Positions 48,157-58,586 are shown, counted from the first letter of the stretch. The stretch: DNA of 64,000 nucleotides from Lewinellaceae bacterium (GCA_016710765.1 JADJUJ010000002.1:62001-126000); one strand, 5' to 3'. The notes: a model not told the origin generated them from the sequence alone. Numbers and translations are program-made.

Positions 48157-49373
48157 CTAGCCAGGCAATGAAATTTTCCCCAGGGAACCTACGGATAACC
48201 CACCGGGCAACTGCAAACCTTGCTCCTGGCCCATGATGGTTTCATTGGCAAGCACAGCAAACAACACAGCTTCCTTTGCATCTGCAGCGATGCCCAGTTC
48301 ATCAAAGGGCCGGATATCCCAGCCCGGGCCCTTTTTATCTTGCTGCCCAAATGCCCATTCCAGATCAGCCATCAGTGCAGGATTATACACCCCTCCGCCA
48401 CTCACATAATGCTACCCACAGCACTTTTCCGATTCACCGCAGCAACCATGTCTGCAATGGTAATCGCTGTAAAGCGCGTGAGAGTGGCCATGATATCGAA
48501 TGGATTGTTGTTGCCCTTTGGTATTCGCTGAAGCAATGCATTGACCCATGCTGCATTAAACATTTCAGGCCCTGTCGTCTTGGGCATTGGCAGTTGAAAA
48601 AACGGATGTTGCAACAAGGCCTCCAGTAATGCAGGTGAAACACGCCCGGCTTTAGCAAGAATGCCATCTTTATCGCATTCCTGCTCAAAGAGCGCTCTGG
48701 CAAATGCATCCAGCAGGGTATTCCCCGGTCCGGTATCCGTTGCGAACACTAACGCAGAATCTCCCCCGGCCGGCAAAAATGTAAAATTGGCAATGCCACC
48801 AATATTCAGTAAAATGCGGTCTTCCTTAGGATCGGTATAGAGGAAATAATCGCCATATATCGCCAGCGGGGCACCTTCTCCTCCTGCTGCCACGTGCTTT
48901 TGGCGAAAATCGCTGATGGTGATAATACCTGTTTGATGGGCGATATGATCACCATCGCCGATTTGGAGCGTTGCATTGGGCATGTCGGGCAACTGGTGCA
49001 GATGCCTGGGCGCATGCATGATGGTTTGGCCATGACTGGCAATCAGATCAACCTGCTCAGGCGACAAGCCCCAACGGGCAAGTGTTTCCAGGATCAAGCG
49101 GGCATGCTCCTGACCAACCCAGGCATTCATCAAGGCCAGAAACTGAAGGTCCACCGTTTTTTGTGCAAAAACCTTACGGAGATTGTCTTTAAACACCACG
49201 TCGTAGGGAAGGCTCGAGAACCGTAGCAGTTCGAGGCTCGTTTGCAGCCCCCGACCGTTTACCCGACAAAGGGCCAAATCCAGTCCATCCAGCGAGGTGC
49301 CCGACATCAAGCCCAGAATCAGGCGATTTTCCTGTTGAGATAATTGGCAAAGTTTTGAGATCCAATGGCTCAT
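48157..49373 (-). CDS. anmK: Anhydro-N-acetylmuramic acid kinase, one frameshift near the 3' end
   Basis: About 405 residues after repair. It phosphorylates and opens 1,6-anhydro-MurNAc, producing MurNAc-6-phosphate in peptidoglycan recycling. The N-terminal ATP site GLMSGTSLDGLDLALCRV (residues 21-38), ASHGQTIMH, NIGGIANFTF and DTGPGNTLLDAF match the family. As given, the frame stops at 48402 after AAVNRKSAVGSIM. One T missing near 48406-48409 would rejoin it to the frame VSGGGVYNPALM, the conserved C-terminal glycine motif, which continues to 48157. Alone here; no other recycling gene is adjacent. Confidence 0.9.
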
Positions 49374-49423
49374 GTAAAAAGTTTACGATCTTTGAGGCAC
49401 AAGATCTATAAATATTCCTATTC

Positions 49424-50530
49424 ATGTTTGCCATCGATCCAGACATCAGAAGGGCGCACACCCTTCCGGGCGCATTTTATACCGAACCCGGGTATTTCCA
49501 GCAGGCCCGCGAACAAATTTTCGCCCGCAGCTGGCAAATTATTCCCGGTTCAGCAGAAACGGTCAGGTTGCCCTTCGACGCCCTCCCCTTCCGGTACCTT
49601 CCGGGATATATGGAGGAGCCTTTGTTGCTGCTGCGGGATCAGGATAATCAGTTACAATGCCTGTCAAATGTATGCACCCACCGCGGTAAAATACTGGTTG
49701 AGCAACCCTGTAAATTGCCTCACGGCATCCAGTGCAGCTATCATGGCCGTCGTTTTAAATGCAATGGTCAGTTTCAATCCATGCCGGAAACAGAAGGCAT
49801 GGAAAATTTTCCCAGCACCTCCGACCACCTCACCCCGCTCCAAGTGCAAGAATGGCGGTCATTCGCCTTTACTTCACTTGCACCAGAAATCCCCTTCCAG
49901 GAGTGGATTGCACCGATGGAGGACCGCATCGGCTTTTTGCCTGTAGAACAGTTCCTTTTTGCGCCAGAGCGTTCGCGTGATTACCTGGTAAAAGCCAACT
50001 GGGCGTTGTATGTTGACAATTATCTGGAGGGCTTTCACATCCCATTTGTGCACAAAAGCCTCCACGAATCGCTGGATTGGAGTGCCTACCGGACAGAACT
50101 ATTCGCTTGGTCCAATGTGCAAGTTGGGATCAGCAAGGGCGGCGAACATGTCTTTGATTTACCCCAACAACACCCCGACTTTGGGCAGGCGGTGGCTGCA
50201 TATTATTTCTGGTTATTTCCCAACCTGATGTTTAATTTTTACCCCTGGGGGCTCTCGTTAAACATCATACTGCCCCTGGCGCCCGGTTTAACAAAGGTGC
50301 AATTCCGATCCTTTATTTGGGATGCATCCAAACTGGATACTGGCGCAGGCGCAGATGTGGATCGGGTAGAAAGAGAAGACGAGGCGGTGGTGGAACAAGT
50401 GCAGATGGGACTGGGCTCGAGGTTTTACACCCACGGGCGATATTCACCCAAACAGGAGCGGGGTGTGCACCATTTCCATTGTTTGGTCGATAAAATGATG
50501 TCGAGACCTATTTCTGAGGCAGCATATTGA
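49424..50530 (+). CDS. Rieske-type aromatic ring-hydroxylating oxygenase, alpha subunit
   Basis: 368 residues. A Rieske [2Fe-2S] domain is ligated by Cys84-x-His86 (NVCTHRGK) and Cys104-x2-His107 (CSYHGRRF). A SRPBCC catalytic domain carries the mononuclear-iron site NYLEGFHIPFVH (His205, His210), and a later DRVEREDEAVVEQVQ fits the C-terminal region that supplies the Asp ligand or bridging helix. The length and the pattern RSWQIIPGSAETVRLP resemble the choline/stachydrine-type mono-oxygenases and other subfamilies with unknown substrates. No reductase or ferredoxin gene is adjacent, so the electron donor is elsewhere. It is divergent from anmK by 50 bp. Confidence 0.9.
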   Translation: MFAIDPDIRRAHTLPGAFYTEPGYFQQAREQIFARSWQIIPGSAETVRLPFDALPFRYLPGYMEEPLLLLRDQDNQLQCLSNVCTHRGKILVEQPCKLPHGIQCSYHGRRFKCNGQFQSMPETEGMENFPSTSDHLTPLQVQEWRSFAFTSLAPEIPFQEWIAPMEDRIGFLPVEQFLFAPERSRDYLVKANWALYVDNYLEGFHIPFVHKSLHESLDWSAYRTELFAWSNVQVGISKGGEHVFDLPQQHPDFGQAVAAYYFWLFPNLMFNFYPWGLSLNIILPLAPGLTKVQFRSFIWDASKLDTGAGADVDRVEREDEAVVEQVQMGLGSRFYTHGRYSPKQERGVHHFHCLVDKMMSRPISEAAY

Positions 50531-50581
50531 TTGTAGATTGTAACTTTATAGCAACTGTTCACTGGAAGCCAGCCAATTTGT

Positions 50582-51448
50582 ATGTCCCATTTTCGTAACG
50601 TCCTTTTTATAGCTTGTATGTTGATCGGAATTTTCCACCTCCAGGCTATGCCCGTCGGGGGCCCTACCGACTGTATCGACAGCATCCACGCTAACATACA
50701 GGCAGTGCGCTGCCATGGCCTGCGAAATGGTGTGATTCGAATTGATTCGGTATATGGTGGAACCGGGCCGTACTACTACTCCCTGGATGGCACAACCTAC
50801 AGTACTTTTCCCTTTTTCGACCGGCTGTGGGCTGGTGATTACACGTTGTGGGTCCGGGATGCTGTCGGTTGTGTAAAAATAGAAAACCTGAATGTCCCGG
50901 AACCGGAGCTGCTGGAAATCCAACTTTCCGCCAGCGACAGCACCGTTAACACAGGTGTACCAGTGGAGTTGCGGGCCAGTTTCAGTCCTGAGCAAACCCT
51001 AATTCGAAAAATTTCCTGGCGCCCCCCACAGTATTTTCCGGAACAAAACAAACTGGAGCAAACGGTACAACTGCAGGAAACCACCACCATAGCGGTAGAG
51101 ATGCTTACTAAAGAGGGTTGTTCCGCATCTGCCCAACTAACCATTGAAGTTGAGAAAATAAATTATTTTTTCCCCAATATCATCAAACCCGGCAGCAATG
51201 CGGATGCCTATTTCACGGTATTTTCTGAAGAGGGTTTGCATGCCGTTGAAAACCTTAAGGTGTTCAGCAGAGATGGCGCCTTGATTTTTGAGCGCTCACA
51301 GTTTCCACCCAATGACCCTTTGTCGGGCTGGAATGGAAAATACCGCGATCGCTTCGTTTCGCCAGGTGTTTACCCCTGGACGGTTATTTTGGCGTTTGAA
51401 GACGGGCATCGGGAACAACACAGCGGCAGCATTACCGTGGTGCGTTAA
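50582..51448 (+). CDS. Small surface protein with SprB-like repeat and T9SS type B C-terminal domain
   Basis: 288 residues. The signal peptide covers about residues 1-22 (ending HLQA). The region IQAVRCHGLRNGVIRIDSVYGGTGPYYYSLDG to YTLWVRDAVGC matches the SprB-type repeat of gliding-motility adhesins. A beta-rich domain follows, then a degenerate type B tail (YFFPNIIKPGSNADAYFTVF, LKVFSRDGALIFE, GWNGKYRDRFVSPGVYPW) ending GSITVVR. The usual FTPNGDG motif reads IKPGSNA here. Likely secreted by T9SS. The stop overlaps the convergent gene by 4 bp. Confidence 0.85.
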   Translation: MSHFRNVLFIACMLIGIFHLQAMPVGGPTDCIDSIHANIQAVRCHGLRNGVIRIDSVYGGTGPYYYSLDGTTYSTFPFFDRLWAGDYTLWVRDAVGCVKIENLNVPEPELLEIQLSASDSTVNTGVPVELRASFSPEQTLIRKISWRPPQYFPEQNKLEQTVQLQETTTIAVEMLTKEGCSASAQLTIEVEKINYFFPNIIKPGSNADAYFTVFSEEGLHAVENLKVFSRDGALIFERSQFPPNDPLSGWNGKYRDRFVSPGVYPWTVILAFEDGHREQHSGSITVVR

Positions 51449-52249
51449 TAGGCCAATTTGACCACAGGGCCTTCCTGCAAGTAAACCGGATCGGCATATC
51501 CGGCTTTAACATTAAGCCCATCTACAGGAACTTGTTGGCCATCCTTTATGCGAATCTGGTACTGCAGAACATATTGCACCGCATCGTACAAGACACCGTG
51601 TACTTCCTGGATGCTATTTTCGGAGCGTGAAATTTCCATTTCAGGCAATCCGAACTCCTTCAATCCAAAGGTAAATCCACCCGTATCGCCCTCTTCTTCA
51701 ATGAGACCAAAGTAAACCCAGCAATAAACTGGCAAAGACTGATCGCTCATGTTCCTGGCAGCCTCCAGGTAATATCCTTTGGGAAGCACCAGCACTTCAT
51801 CGGTCATCAGGACAGCAATAGAAGCCTGGCTATGCTCCAAAATAGCCGCCGTAACCCGTGTAAACAATTTGTACAATTCCAGGTTTTTTGCCCTGAACCC
51901 ATGACGGAAACCACAATTTGGGCTTTTGGCCTGCGGTTTCCTGCAAAGCACTTTTCCAAAGCCAAGACAGCGCAGACGCCGTTTGAACCTCATTTTGCGG
52001 CGCGGGATAATCCAGATACGCCAGCATAACAGTTGCATTCGTGGTTTGAAAAACGAGCGTTTTGTTGCCCGTATTTACCGAGTCAATTTTTATTTTCCAA
52101 TCCTGCCGAAGAGACTGCAGCAACTCCTGGGCATTGGGGAATTCGGCCTGGTTCAATAAAACGGTTCCAGAAACGACTTTAGTACCGGATTCCTGTGCAG
52201 AGACTGCCCAGGAGAAAGCGGTGGCACACAGCAAAACAAACAGGCGCAT
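51445..52249 (-). CDS. DUF4261-like exported protein, one frameshift
   Basis: About 267 residues after repair, from MRLFVLLCATAFSWAVSAQ, a signal peptide. The first half (VVSGTVLLNQAEFPNAQELLQSL, VFQTTNATVMLAYLDYPAP) and second half (SIAVLMTDEVLVLPKGYYLE, WVYFGLIEEEGDTGGFTFGLKEFGLPEMEI, VLYDAVQYVLQYQIRIKDGQQV) resemble DUF4261 proteins. The frame changes at the run of six T at 51884-51889 (VQGK|NLELYK); removing one base restores it. DUF4261 proteins are usually cytoplasmic, so the signal peptide is notable. The function is unknown. Confidence 0.75.
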
Positions 52250-52307
52250 AAATCTTGGGGAAAATGAGTACAACATGGACGGTGAATCAAAATTCATGCG
52301 TAAAAGC

Positions 52308-52342
52308 GTTCGGACAGATCGGAATCTCCAAACTGTCCGAAC
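52308..52342 (-). terminator. Hairpin after the 1631-residue adhesin gene
   Basis: Exact 10-bp arms GTTCGGACAG and CTGTCCGAAC with a 15-nt loop, followed on the minus strand by GCTTTTACG. It begins 17 bp past the stop; a weak T tract makes terminator strength uncertain. Confidence 0.5.
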
Positions 52343-52358
52343 ACCTCAAACCGCATGG

Positions 52359-55300
52359 CTATCGAATTAACGTCACATCCCCTTTAAATATTTCCTCACG
52401 GCCATCAGCAAACTGCACTTTCATGACATAGAAGTAAACATCGCTTGGCGCATCTTTGCCATTGAACTTACCATCCCAGCGCTCTTTGCCTTGCATGGAT
52501 TCAAATACCAGCTCACCCCAGCGGTTGTAAATATTGAAACTGCTGATGGTGATGGTACCGCCTTTTAGCCCCAAACCAAACGAATCGTTGGTGCCGTCGC
52601 CATCGGGGGTAAAGGCATTGGGCAGCACGTAACAGCGTTCAACCAGTATGCTAAACGGACCAGCAGAGGCGGTACAGCCGTTCAAGTCGGTGGCCATAAC
52701 CTCGTAACTTGCGGAATTGCCGGCAGCAACCGTGGGTACAACAACAACGGATGGTGTGGTTTTATTGGGTATCGCAATACCGTTCTCGGTCCAGACAAGC
52801 GAAGCACTGGCTGGTACAACCGTTACGGAAAGCGACAATTCACTGCCTTCACAAATCGAACTGGTATCGGGTTCAGCCGTAAAGTCTGTTAAAATTATTC
52901 CCGGCACTACCGTCACGGTCACGGCGTCAGCAGTGCTGCAACGGTTGTCGGGGCCGTAAACCTGGGTAGCCGTATAGGTAGTAGTCTGAACCGGCGTTTC
53001 CGTGATGTTGAGCCCGTTTTTGCCCACTGGATCCCAAACAACCGTTCCAGTTGTGCCTGTAACCGTCGCACTCAGGTCAACAGCGTCGCCAAAGCAAACC
53101 GTTTGATCCGGACCAGCATCTATCGTGGCAAATGCCACGTTTACCCGAACGCTGTCGAATACATCGCATACATCGTTGGATGCTTTAAGGATATAGGTCG
53201 TTGTTGTTTGTGGGGTTACTGTTGGCATGGCATCCACCGAAACAAATCCTGAAGGATTCGATGTCCAACTGTAGCTCACGCCAGCTTCTGAATTGCCATT
53301 CAACAGCACCGCTTCGCCCCTGCAAATACTCGTATCCGCCGTAACCTGCGGCATCGGCGCAGGCAAAACAGAGATCACAACTGTATCCGTAGCCACGCAA
53401 TCCTCGCCATAAGCCAGGGTCACAGAATAGACCGTGGTAGCGGCTGGGGTAACATTGATGCTTTGGGTCATTTGGCCATCAGGCCGCCAGAAGTAAGTAC
53501 CCGGCGTTCCCGTTACAGCGGCATTCAATGTAACAGGCGTGCCCTGACAAACGGTTTGATCTCCTCCGGCATTTACCGTTGCAAATGCGACATTGAGGGT
53601 AACTTCAGCTTCAGAAGTGCAATTCCCGTTATCGGCCACCACCTTGTACTTTGTATTGGTCGATGGTGAAACGACGGGGCTGGGCTCATTGGAAGTGAAC
53701 CCTGCTGGCTCGGAAGTCCAGGTATAAGTAACATTTGGCTGGCTGATAGCATTCAAAGTAACCGATTCACCAAGGCAAATGGTCTGGTCAGGGGCCATAT
53801 CAAGCGCTGGGGGCGGTGTAACTTGTATGGTAATACTAGATCCTGCCGGACAATCGGCTTCCGGCGCCGTAACCTGATAGCTGGTGGTAACCAATGGAGT
53901 TGCTATTGGGTTCGGACAATCGGTGCAACTCAGTGTTCCTGTTTCGTCCATCCATTCCAGCGACTGCTGCGGCGAAACCGTTGCCGTAATCTGGACGGGT
54001 TGGCCCGGACAAACACTGCTTGGAGTGCTGGTGATATTTATGGTTGGTGGAATAGCCACTGGTACGTCCACAGATGCGGTATCTATACAACCCCGATTGT
54101 TTACGGCCCTGGAAAATGTAAGGGTTTCGGTGGCGATGATCACCATATTCCAGTTGCTATCGGGTGTGAGTTGGTTGCCAACTGGCAGCCAGGTGATGTC
54201 AATGTCCGGGAAGCTGGCAGGTTCATACGTCTGAGAAATCAGATAAACCGTGTCGCCCGGGCAATAAATGGCTTTGTCCTGTACGCGGTTTATAAGGGAA
54301 TTGGGCAGCGAATCTACACGGATATGAACAGAGTCGCGCACCAGGCAACCATTTACATTATAGGTTGCTGTAAACGTTACCGATTCATCCGGGTTAGCGT
54401 TAGTGCTGGGTCCTGTAGGATTACTCAGGTAAAAGGCTGGCGCCCATTGTACTTCAGCACCTGTTGGTGCAGCATTGGCTTGCAACAATACCGTATCACC
54501 AAGGCAGATCTCTTTATAAGGATCACCAAGGATATCGACATCCGCAGCGATAACAGTAACAAGCACATCCGCCGTTTGGGTACAGTATCCATTGGAAGAA
54601 CTGGCCGTCAGGGTATAGGAAGTTGTAACATCGGGTAAAGCGATTGGGCCTGAAATCTCAGGATCATCCAAGCCAGAAGCGGGCGACCACTGGTAGGTCG
54701 TGCTGTTGTTCAGTATGTTGGCCAGTTGAACTGCATAGTTCTGGCAAACCGTGGTATCGGTGGTGGTCAGGGTTGGGAAAAACAGCGTATCGACATTAAT
54801 GGTAATGTTATCGCTGACCGAGCAGCCTGCTATCGACACTGTGGCGGTGTACGTTGTGGTGACGGTTGGGGAGGCTGTAGGCGTTGGGCTGCTGGGGTCG
54901 TCAAGGCCTGCAGCAGGTGTCCAAACCAAGCCACTGTTGTTCACGTTATTGGCGGCGATAAGGGGAACACTCGTTCCAAGGCAAATACTGGTGTCGGCAC
55001 CAGCGCTAACTGAAATCTGAGGGTCAATGATTTTGATAAACACTGAATCCACATCCGTACAGCTGGCAACAGTGCCCGTCACCGACAACCAAATGTCATT
55101 TGCGGGGGAAATGGTCGGATTGCCGATAAAGGGATTGCTTACTGCACCCGGTGGCGCCCAGAAATAATTCACGGCACCCTGTGCGTCCAGTTGCAAGGTT
55201 GAGCCTGCACAAACAAAGATGGTATCGCTACCAGCGTTCACAGAAACCTGCACATTATCTTCAATATTCACAGTGATGGTTTTGTACACCACTGTGCCAC

Positions 55301-57254
55301 AACCAAAGTTATTGGAAATAGCAATAACAATGGTCTCTGTACCTTCAATCAGGTTGTCCACCAGCGGAAAAATGGGGAACGTAAGTGTCTGTTGTCCTGG
55401 TTGAAAAGTAATTACCGGTGGAATATTCAACACATAGTCCAATCCTGGGGTGGCTGTTCCCGAAACATTAACCTCAAGCGTTGTCAGAACCGTTGGCGGT
55501 TCTGACAGCGAAATAACCAACTGGTCACCAGTGCCGGAACAATCTTCAATAAAGTAATCGATGCCACTGGCAAATTGCACGGCAATGTCGGGTGTACCAC
55601 CCTTGATGTCGGATACAAACACACCAGAATCGAAGGAAAAGTCACCACGGTCGGCAACTGCCAATTTCAGGTGGTAGGTATTACAAGGGATTACATCCGT
55701 TCGGGCCGTAAGTGTTTTTTTGACGCCAAGAAAGTCAGAGGTTAACCCGTCGTATTCCAGGACTTGCCCGAGTTGGTTGTTTCTGTAATACTCCCAATTC
55801 AACAAGTTGTTGACGCTGTTGATCTGAACCGGGGTATTGGAACCGGGAATAATGGCGATGTTTTTGGCGCCGCCGAGGCCGGGGTTGCCAACAATTCCAG
55901 GGCCCGAGGCCAGGAAGGCAAAAATATCGTTGAAGTTGGAATTGACGTATTCAGGATACTCATCCGATCCAAAAGTATATTCGAAAGTGAGTTCATCAGT
56001 AGCGACAAAAACGTCAAGTTCCACCACACAAGCATCGTGCGACATCTGCCCATTGCCTTGTTCTACAGAAAGGAAATCAAGATCGGCGTCGCCGGGTGCA
56101 TTGTTAAAGCCAGTAATGCTGCCAATGCTGTTGGGCCCGATGGCATTGTCGGCCAACCCAGAGGTCAGGATTAAACCTTTCTCCATGCCCAGGAAGTTGT
56201 TGTCGCTGGGGAAACTGAACGTTCCGTAGGCGTCAGTCGGGCAATTGATATTGGTAACGGTCACTGTAGTAGCAGGGGTAGATACAGCACTGACGATATC
56301 TGCCGGACTGATGTTGGTGTTCACCGACAAGGGCTCCGGGGCCGGACAAGCGGCCTGGCTGCATTCCCAGTGACCTTCAAATCCTTCAAACTGAACCGTA
56401 TTGTCGGATTGAAAAACCACCGTCATACAACCACTGGTGGCCTGTACCTGATAACATACACTACCGCCTGCTGCGGCCGAGTTGGGAGCAGTACCTTGTC
56501 CGCTCAACTGAACAATAAGCGGAGCATTCGTGCTGTTGCCATCGAAAAAACTCAGCATATCGGTGCCAAAAAAGCCGCCGGCATCAATGTTGTAGTATTG
56601 CAGGTTGAAGGTGATGCAAGCGCTGGGTTGCGTCGGGCAAATAACGAACGTATAATTTTCGTCGGGGCCATAATCATTATCAGGGCCGCCGGAATCATAC
56701 AATGTACCTTCGCAAAGCGTGGAGCCACCATCGTCAATATTGGAAGCCGGTGGAATCGGGGCAATACAGAGGTTGAAATCACCCCAGTTGGGAGATGCAT
56801 TCACGGAGTAATCCGACACCCGGATAAAATAAGGCAAACCCGGTGTAAGGCCCTGTACATCAATGTAAAGTGAGGTTTCTCCAGGCATTGCCACAGCACA
56901 CAACAACTCTGCCAGGCCATCGAAAGTACAATCCCCACGATAAATAGCAAATTCCGGATTGTTGATGGTGTTTAAGCCCACTCCTGTAAGAGAGATCCTA
57001 AAATCAAACAAGGTATCCGGGCAAGTGAACTGAAACCACACATCGTGTGAGGCCAGGTTGCCATTGAAACAAGATGGATTGTTGTCAAAACCAATATCTG
57101 AGGCCGTAGCGTTCAGGTTGGTAAAGGTATCCGTTGGGCAGACCGGCGCATAGCCAAGGTCAATCAGTCCGGCACAATCATCATTAACAGGTGTTTGGGC
57201 CCAAATTGAGGTGGCTGCAAAGACAGCAGCGACAAGCGTAGTGAGTTTCTTCAT
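52359..57254 (-). CDS. Giant choice-of-anchor L adhesin-like protein with T9SS type B sorting domain
   Basis: 1631 residues from MKKLTTLVAAVFAATSIWAQ, a signal peptide. Regions in order: an N-terminal jelly-roll-like part with DDCAGLIDLG and ASHDVWFQFTCP; a CUB-like part (about 180-300); the choice-of-anchor L module (about 305-560: NFLGMEKGLILTSGLADNAIGPN, FTFEYTFGSDEYPEYV-type motif); a Calx-beta-like domain (about 570-680: SGTATPGLDYVLNIPPVITF, EGTETIVIAI); about eight to ten Ig/PKD-like repeats with the signature ICLGTSVPL or ICRGEAVLL; and a type B tail (LPNAFTPDGDGTNDSF, IYNRWGELVFES, FKGDVTLIR). A very large cell-surface or matrix protein exported by T9SS. The frame is fully intact. 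Confidence 0.92.
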   Translation of the reverse strand: MKKLTTLVAAVFAATSIWAQTPVNDDCAGLIDLGYAPVCPTDTFTNLNATASDIGFDNNPSCFNGNLASHDVWFQFTCPDTLFDFRISLTGVGLNTINNPEFAIYRGDCTFDGLAELLCAVAMPGETSLYIDVQGLTPGLPYFIRVSDYSVNASPNWGDFNLCIAPIPPASNIDDGGSTLCEGTLYDSGGPDNDYGPDENYTFVICPTQPSACITFNLQYYNIDAGGFFGTDMLSFFDGNSTNAPLIVQLSGQGTAPNSAAAGGSVCYQVQATSGCMTVVFQSDNTVQFEGFEGHWECSQAACPAPEPLSVNTNISPADIVSAVSTPATTVTVTNINCPTDAYGTFSFPSDNNFLGMEKGLILTSGLADNAIGPNSIGSITGFNNAPGDADLDFLSVEQGNGQMSHDACVVELDVFVATDELTFEYTFGSDEYPEYVNSNFNDIFAFLASGPGIVGNPGLGGAKNIAIIPGSNTPVQINSVNNLLNWEYYRNNQLGQVLEYDGLTSDFLGVKKTLTARTDVIPCNTYHLKLAVADRGDFSFDSGVFVSDIKGGTPDIAVQFASGIDYFIEDCSGTGDQLVISLSEPPTVLTTLEVNVSGTATPGLDYVLNIPPVITFQPGQQTLTFPIFPLVDNLIEGTETIVIAISNNFGCGTVVYKTITVNIEDNVQVSVNAGSDTIFVCAGSTLQLDAQGAVNYFWAPPGAVSNPFIGNPTISPANDIWLSVTGTVASCTDVDSVFIKIIDPQISVSAGADTSICLGTSVPLIAANNVNNSGLVWTPAAGLDDPSSPTPTASPTVTTTYTATVSIAGCSVSDNITINVDTLFFPTLTTTDTTVCQNYAVQLANILNNSTTYQWSPASGLDDPEISGPIALPDVTTSYTLTASSSNGYCTQTADVLVTVIAADVDILGDPYKEICLGDTVLLQANAAPTGAEVQWAPAFYLSNPTGPSTNANPDESVTFTATYNVNGCLVRDSVHIRVDSLPNSLINRVQDKAIYCPGDTVYLISQTYEPASFPDIDITWLPVGNQLTPDSNWNMVIIATETLTFSRAVNNRGCIDTASVDVPVAIPPTINITSTPSSVCPGQPVQITATVSPQQSLEWMDETGTLSCTDCPNPIATPLVTTSYQVTAPEADCPAGSSITIQVTPPPALDMAPDQTICLGESVTLNAISQPNVTYTWTSEPAGFTSNEPSPVVSPSTNTKYKVVADNGNCTSEAEVTLNVAFATVNAGGDQTVCQGTPVTLNAAVTGTPGTYFWRPDGQMTQSINVTPAATTVYSVTLAYGEDCVATDTVVISVLPAPMPQVTADTSICRGEAVLLNGNSEAGVSYSWTSNPSGFVSVDAMPTVTPQTTTTYILKASNDVCDVFDSVRVNVAFATIDAGPDQTVCFGDAVDLSATVTGTTGTVVWDPVGKNGLNITETPVQTTTYTATQVYGPDNRCSTADAVTVTVVPGIILTDFTAEPDTSSICEGSELSLSVTVVPASASLVWTENGIAIPNKTTPSVVVVPTVAAGNSASYEVMATDLNGCTASAGPFSILVERCYVLPNAFTPDGDGTNDSFGLGLKGGTITISSFNIYNRWGELVFESMQGKERWDGKFNGKDAPSDVYFYVMKVQFADGREEIFKGDVTLIR

Positions 57255-57362
57255 AGAGTTGGATTGCACAATCAACTGCCAAAAATAGGCAGTAAAGCCG
57301 GAACGGCAAATGATGTGCCCGCTTTTGTATCAGAAGATCGTAAAGCAAGGGAATAATAACGC

Positions 57363-57755
57363 TTATTCGCCACATTCCGACAACAACTGGCGAACATCCC
57401 CCAGCGTATAGTGGTGATCTTGCGCTCCCCATTCGTGTTGAATGTAATTGAGCAGGTTCGTGATGTCAACATCGTTCAACTGGGGTATCCCCACCATTTC
57501 TTCGGAATACACTACACCATTGACAACTATGGTATCTTTCAAGCCATATCGAATGATGCAGGGCAGTTTTTTCAAATTAGCCGCCATATAATCCGAGCCT
57601 GCGACCGGTGGAATCAATGTGCCCAGTCCGGTACCACCTTCTACATGGCAACCGGCACAATAGGCTTTGTAAGCAGCAGCACCATCCGGATATGTATTGG
57701 CATCGCATTGCAGCAACACAAGCGGTAACAGCAGCAGCAATAGTCGTTTTAGCAT
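57363..57755 (-). CDS. Class I c-type cytochrome, probable lipoprotein
   Basis: 130 residues from the ATG at 57755; a TTG one codon upstream is not needed. The hydrophobic N-terminus ends in LVLLQCDAN, a possible lipobox. One heme site, CAGCH (Cys33, Cys36, His37), is followed by GTGLGTLIPPVAGSDYM and VVYSEEMVGIPQLND with a Met likely to be the distal ligand. It lies 3 bp after the Sco gene, so the two are translated together; the pair is typical of periplasmic electron delivery near terminal oxidases or copper enzymes. No oxidase subunit is in the window. Confidence 0.92.
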   Translation of the reverse strand: MLKRLLLLLLPLVLLQCDANTYPDGAAAYKAYCAGCHVEGGTGLGTLIPPVAGSDYMAANLKKLPCIIRYGLKDTIVVNGVVYSEEMVGIPQLNDVDITNLLNYIQHEWGAQDHHYTLGDVRQLLSECGE

Positions 57756-57758
57756 CAA

Positions 57759-58391
57759 TTATTTTTTTGGGGAATATTGCTCTTTTAACAACAGGTCAAT
57801 ATCGTCCATAAAGCGATCCACCTCCTTAGGGTCCGTGCCGTCGCAAAAAGAACGTACATGCCTGTTTTTGTCAACCAGTATCAACCGCCCTGAGTGGTCA
57901 AACCCTCCGGGCAAGGTAGTATCCTTTCGGGCAACACTGAAATAGTCGTCACCCATACCATATATCTCATCTTCTGAGCCCGTTACCAAATGCCATTTAG
58001 CTGTTTTGATCTCAAGTTTTTCAGCATACCGGTGTAACGCAGCCACGGTGTCGTTGCGAACATCAATCGAATGCGACAGCAGCAATACATGTGGATTGTC
58101 CAGAAATCGGTCGTAGATGCGCTTGCACTGCACTTTCACTTTTGGGCAAATGGTAGGGCAATGGATGAAGAAAAAATCCACCACATAGGCCTCTCCATCG
58201 AAACTGGCATTGTTGACGGTCTGACTATCCTGATCCACAAAGGAGAATGCCTGTACTGTTGGGTACACCGTATCTCCATTGACAACTTCCCGGTTGCCTA
58301 AAATGGGCAAACTGCGCTCCGGGGTGTCGCTACAGCCAGCCGTTGCCATAACCATGGCCAAAAGAATAGACGAATACAACAGGTCTTTCAT
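57759..58391 (-). CDS. SCO1/SenC-family copper chaperone/thioredoxin-fold lipoprotein
   Basis: 210 residues. Lipoprotein signal MVMATAGCSD (Cys20). The copper/redox motif is CPTIC (Cys78, Cys82) in FFIHCPTICP, with His166 in FDHSGRLILVD, the three Sco metal ligands. The conserved LLLSHSIDVRNDT and FSVARKD regions are present. Sco proteins deliver Cu to the CuA site of cytochrome oxidase or act as thiol reductases in the periplasm. It is immediately upstream of the cytochrome c gene in the same direction. Confidence 0.95.
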   Translation of the reverse strand: MKDLLYSSILLAMVMATAGCSDTPERSLPILGNREVVNGDTVYPTVQAFSFVDQDSQTVNNASFDGEAYVVDFFFIHCPTICPKVKVQCKRIYDRFLDNPHVLLLSHSIDVRNDTVAALHRYAEKLEIKTAKWHLVTGSEDEIYGMGDDYFSVARKDTTLPGGFDHSGRLILVDKNRHVRSFCDGTDPKEVDRFMDDIDLLLKEQYSPKK

Positions 58392-58586
58392 GTGTTATTT
58401 TTAAATTTTACAAAGACTCAGCACTAAACTGGGTTTTAGGCATTGATCTTTAGTCTTTGGCTTTGCTCCGAAGGATTAACAATTTGGTTTTCAATGCATT
58501 AATTTTCAACAAAATATTCGTTGATAAACAATGCACATGCTGTTTTAAAAAGGGTATTCAAGATTTAATGCTAATATTCCTGGCAT

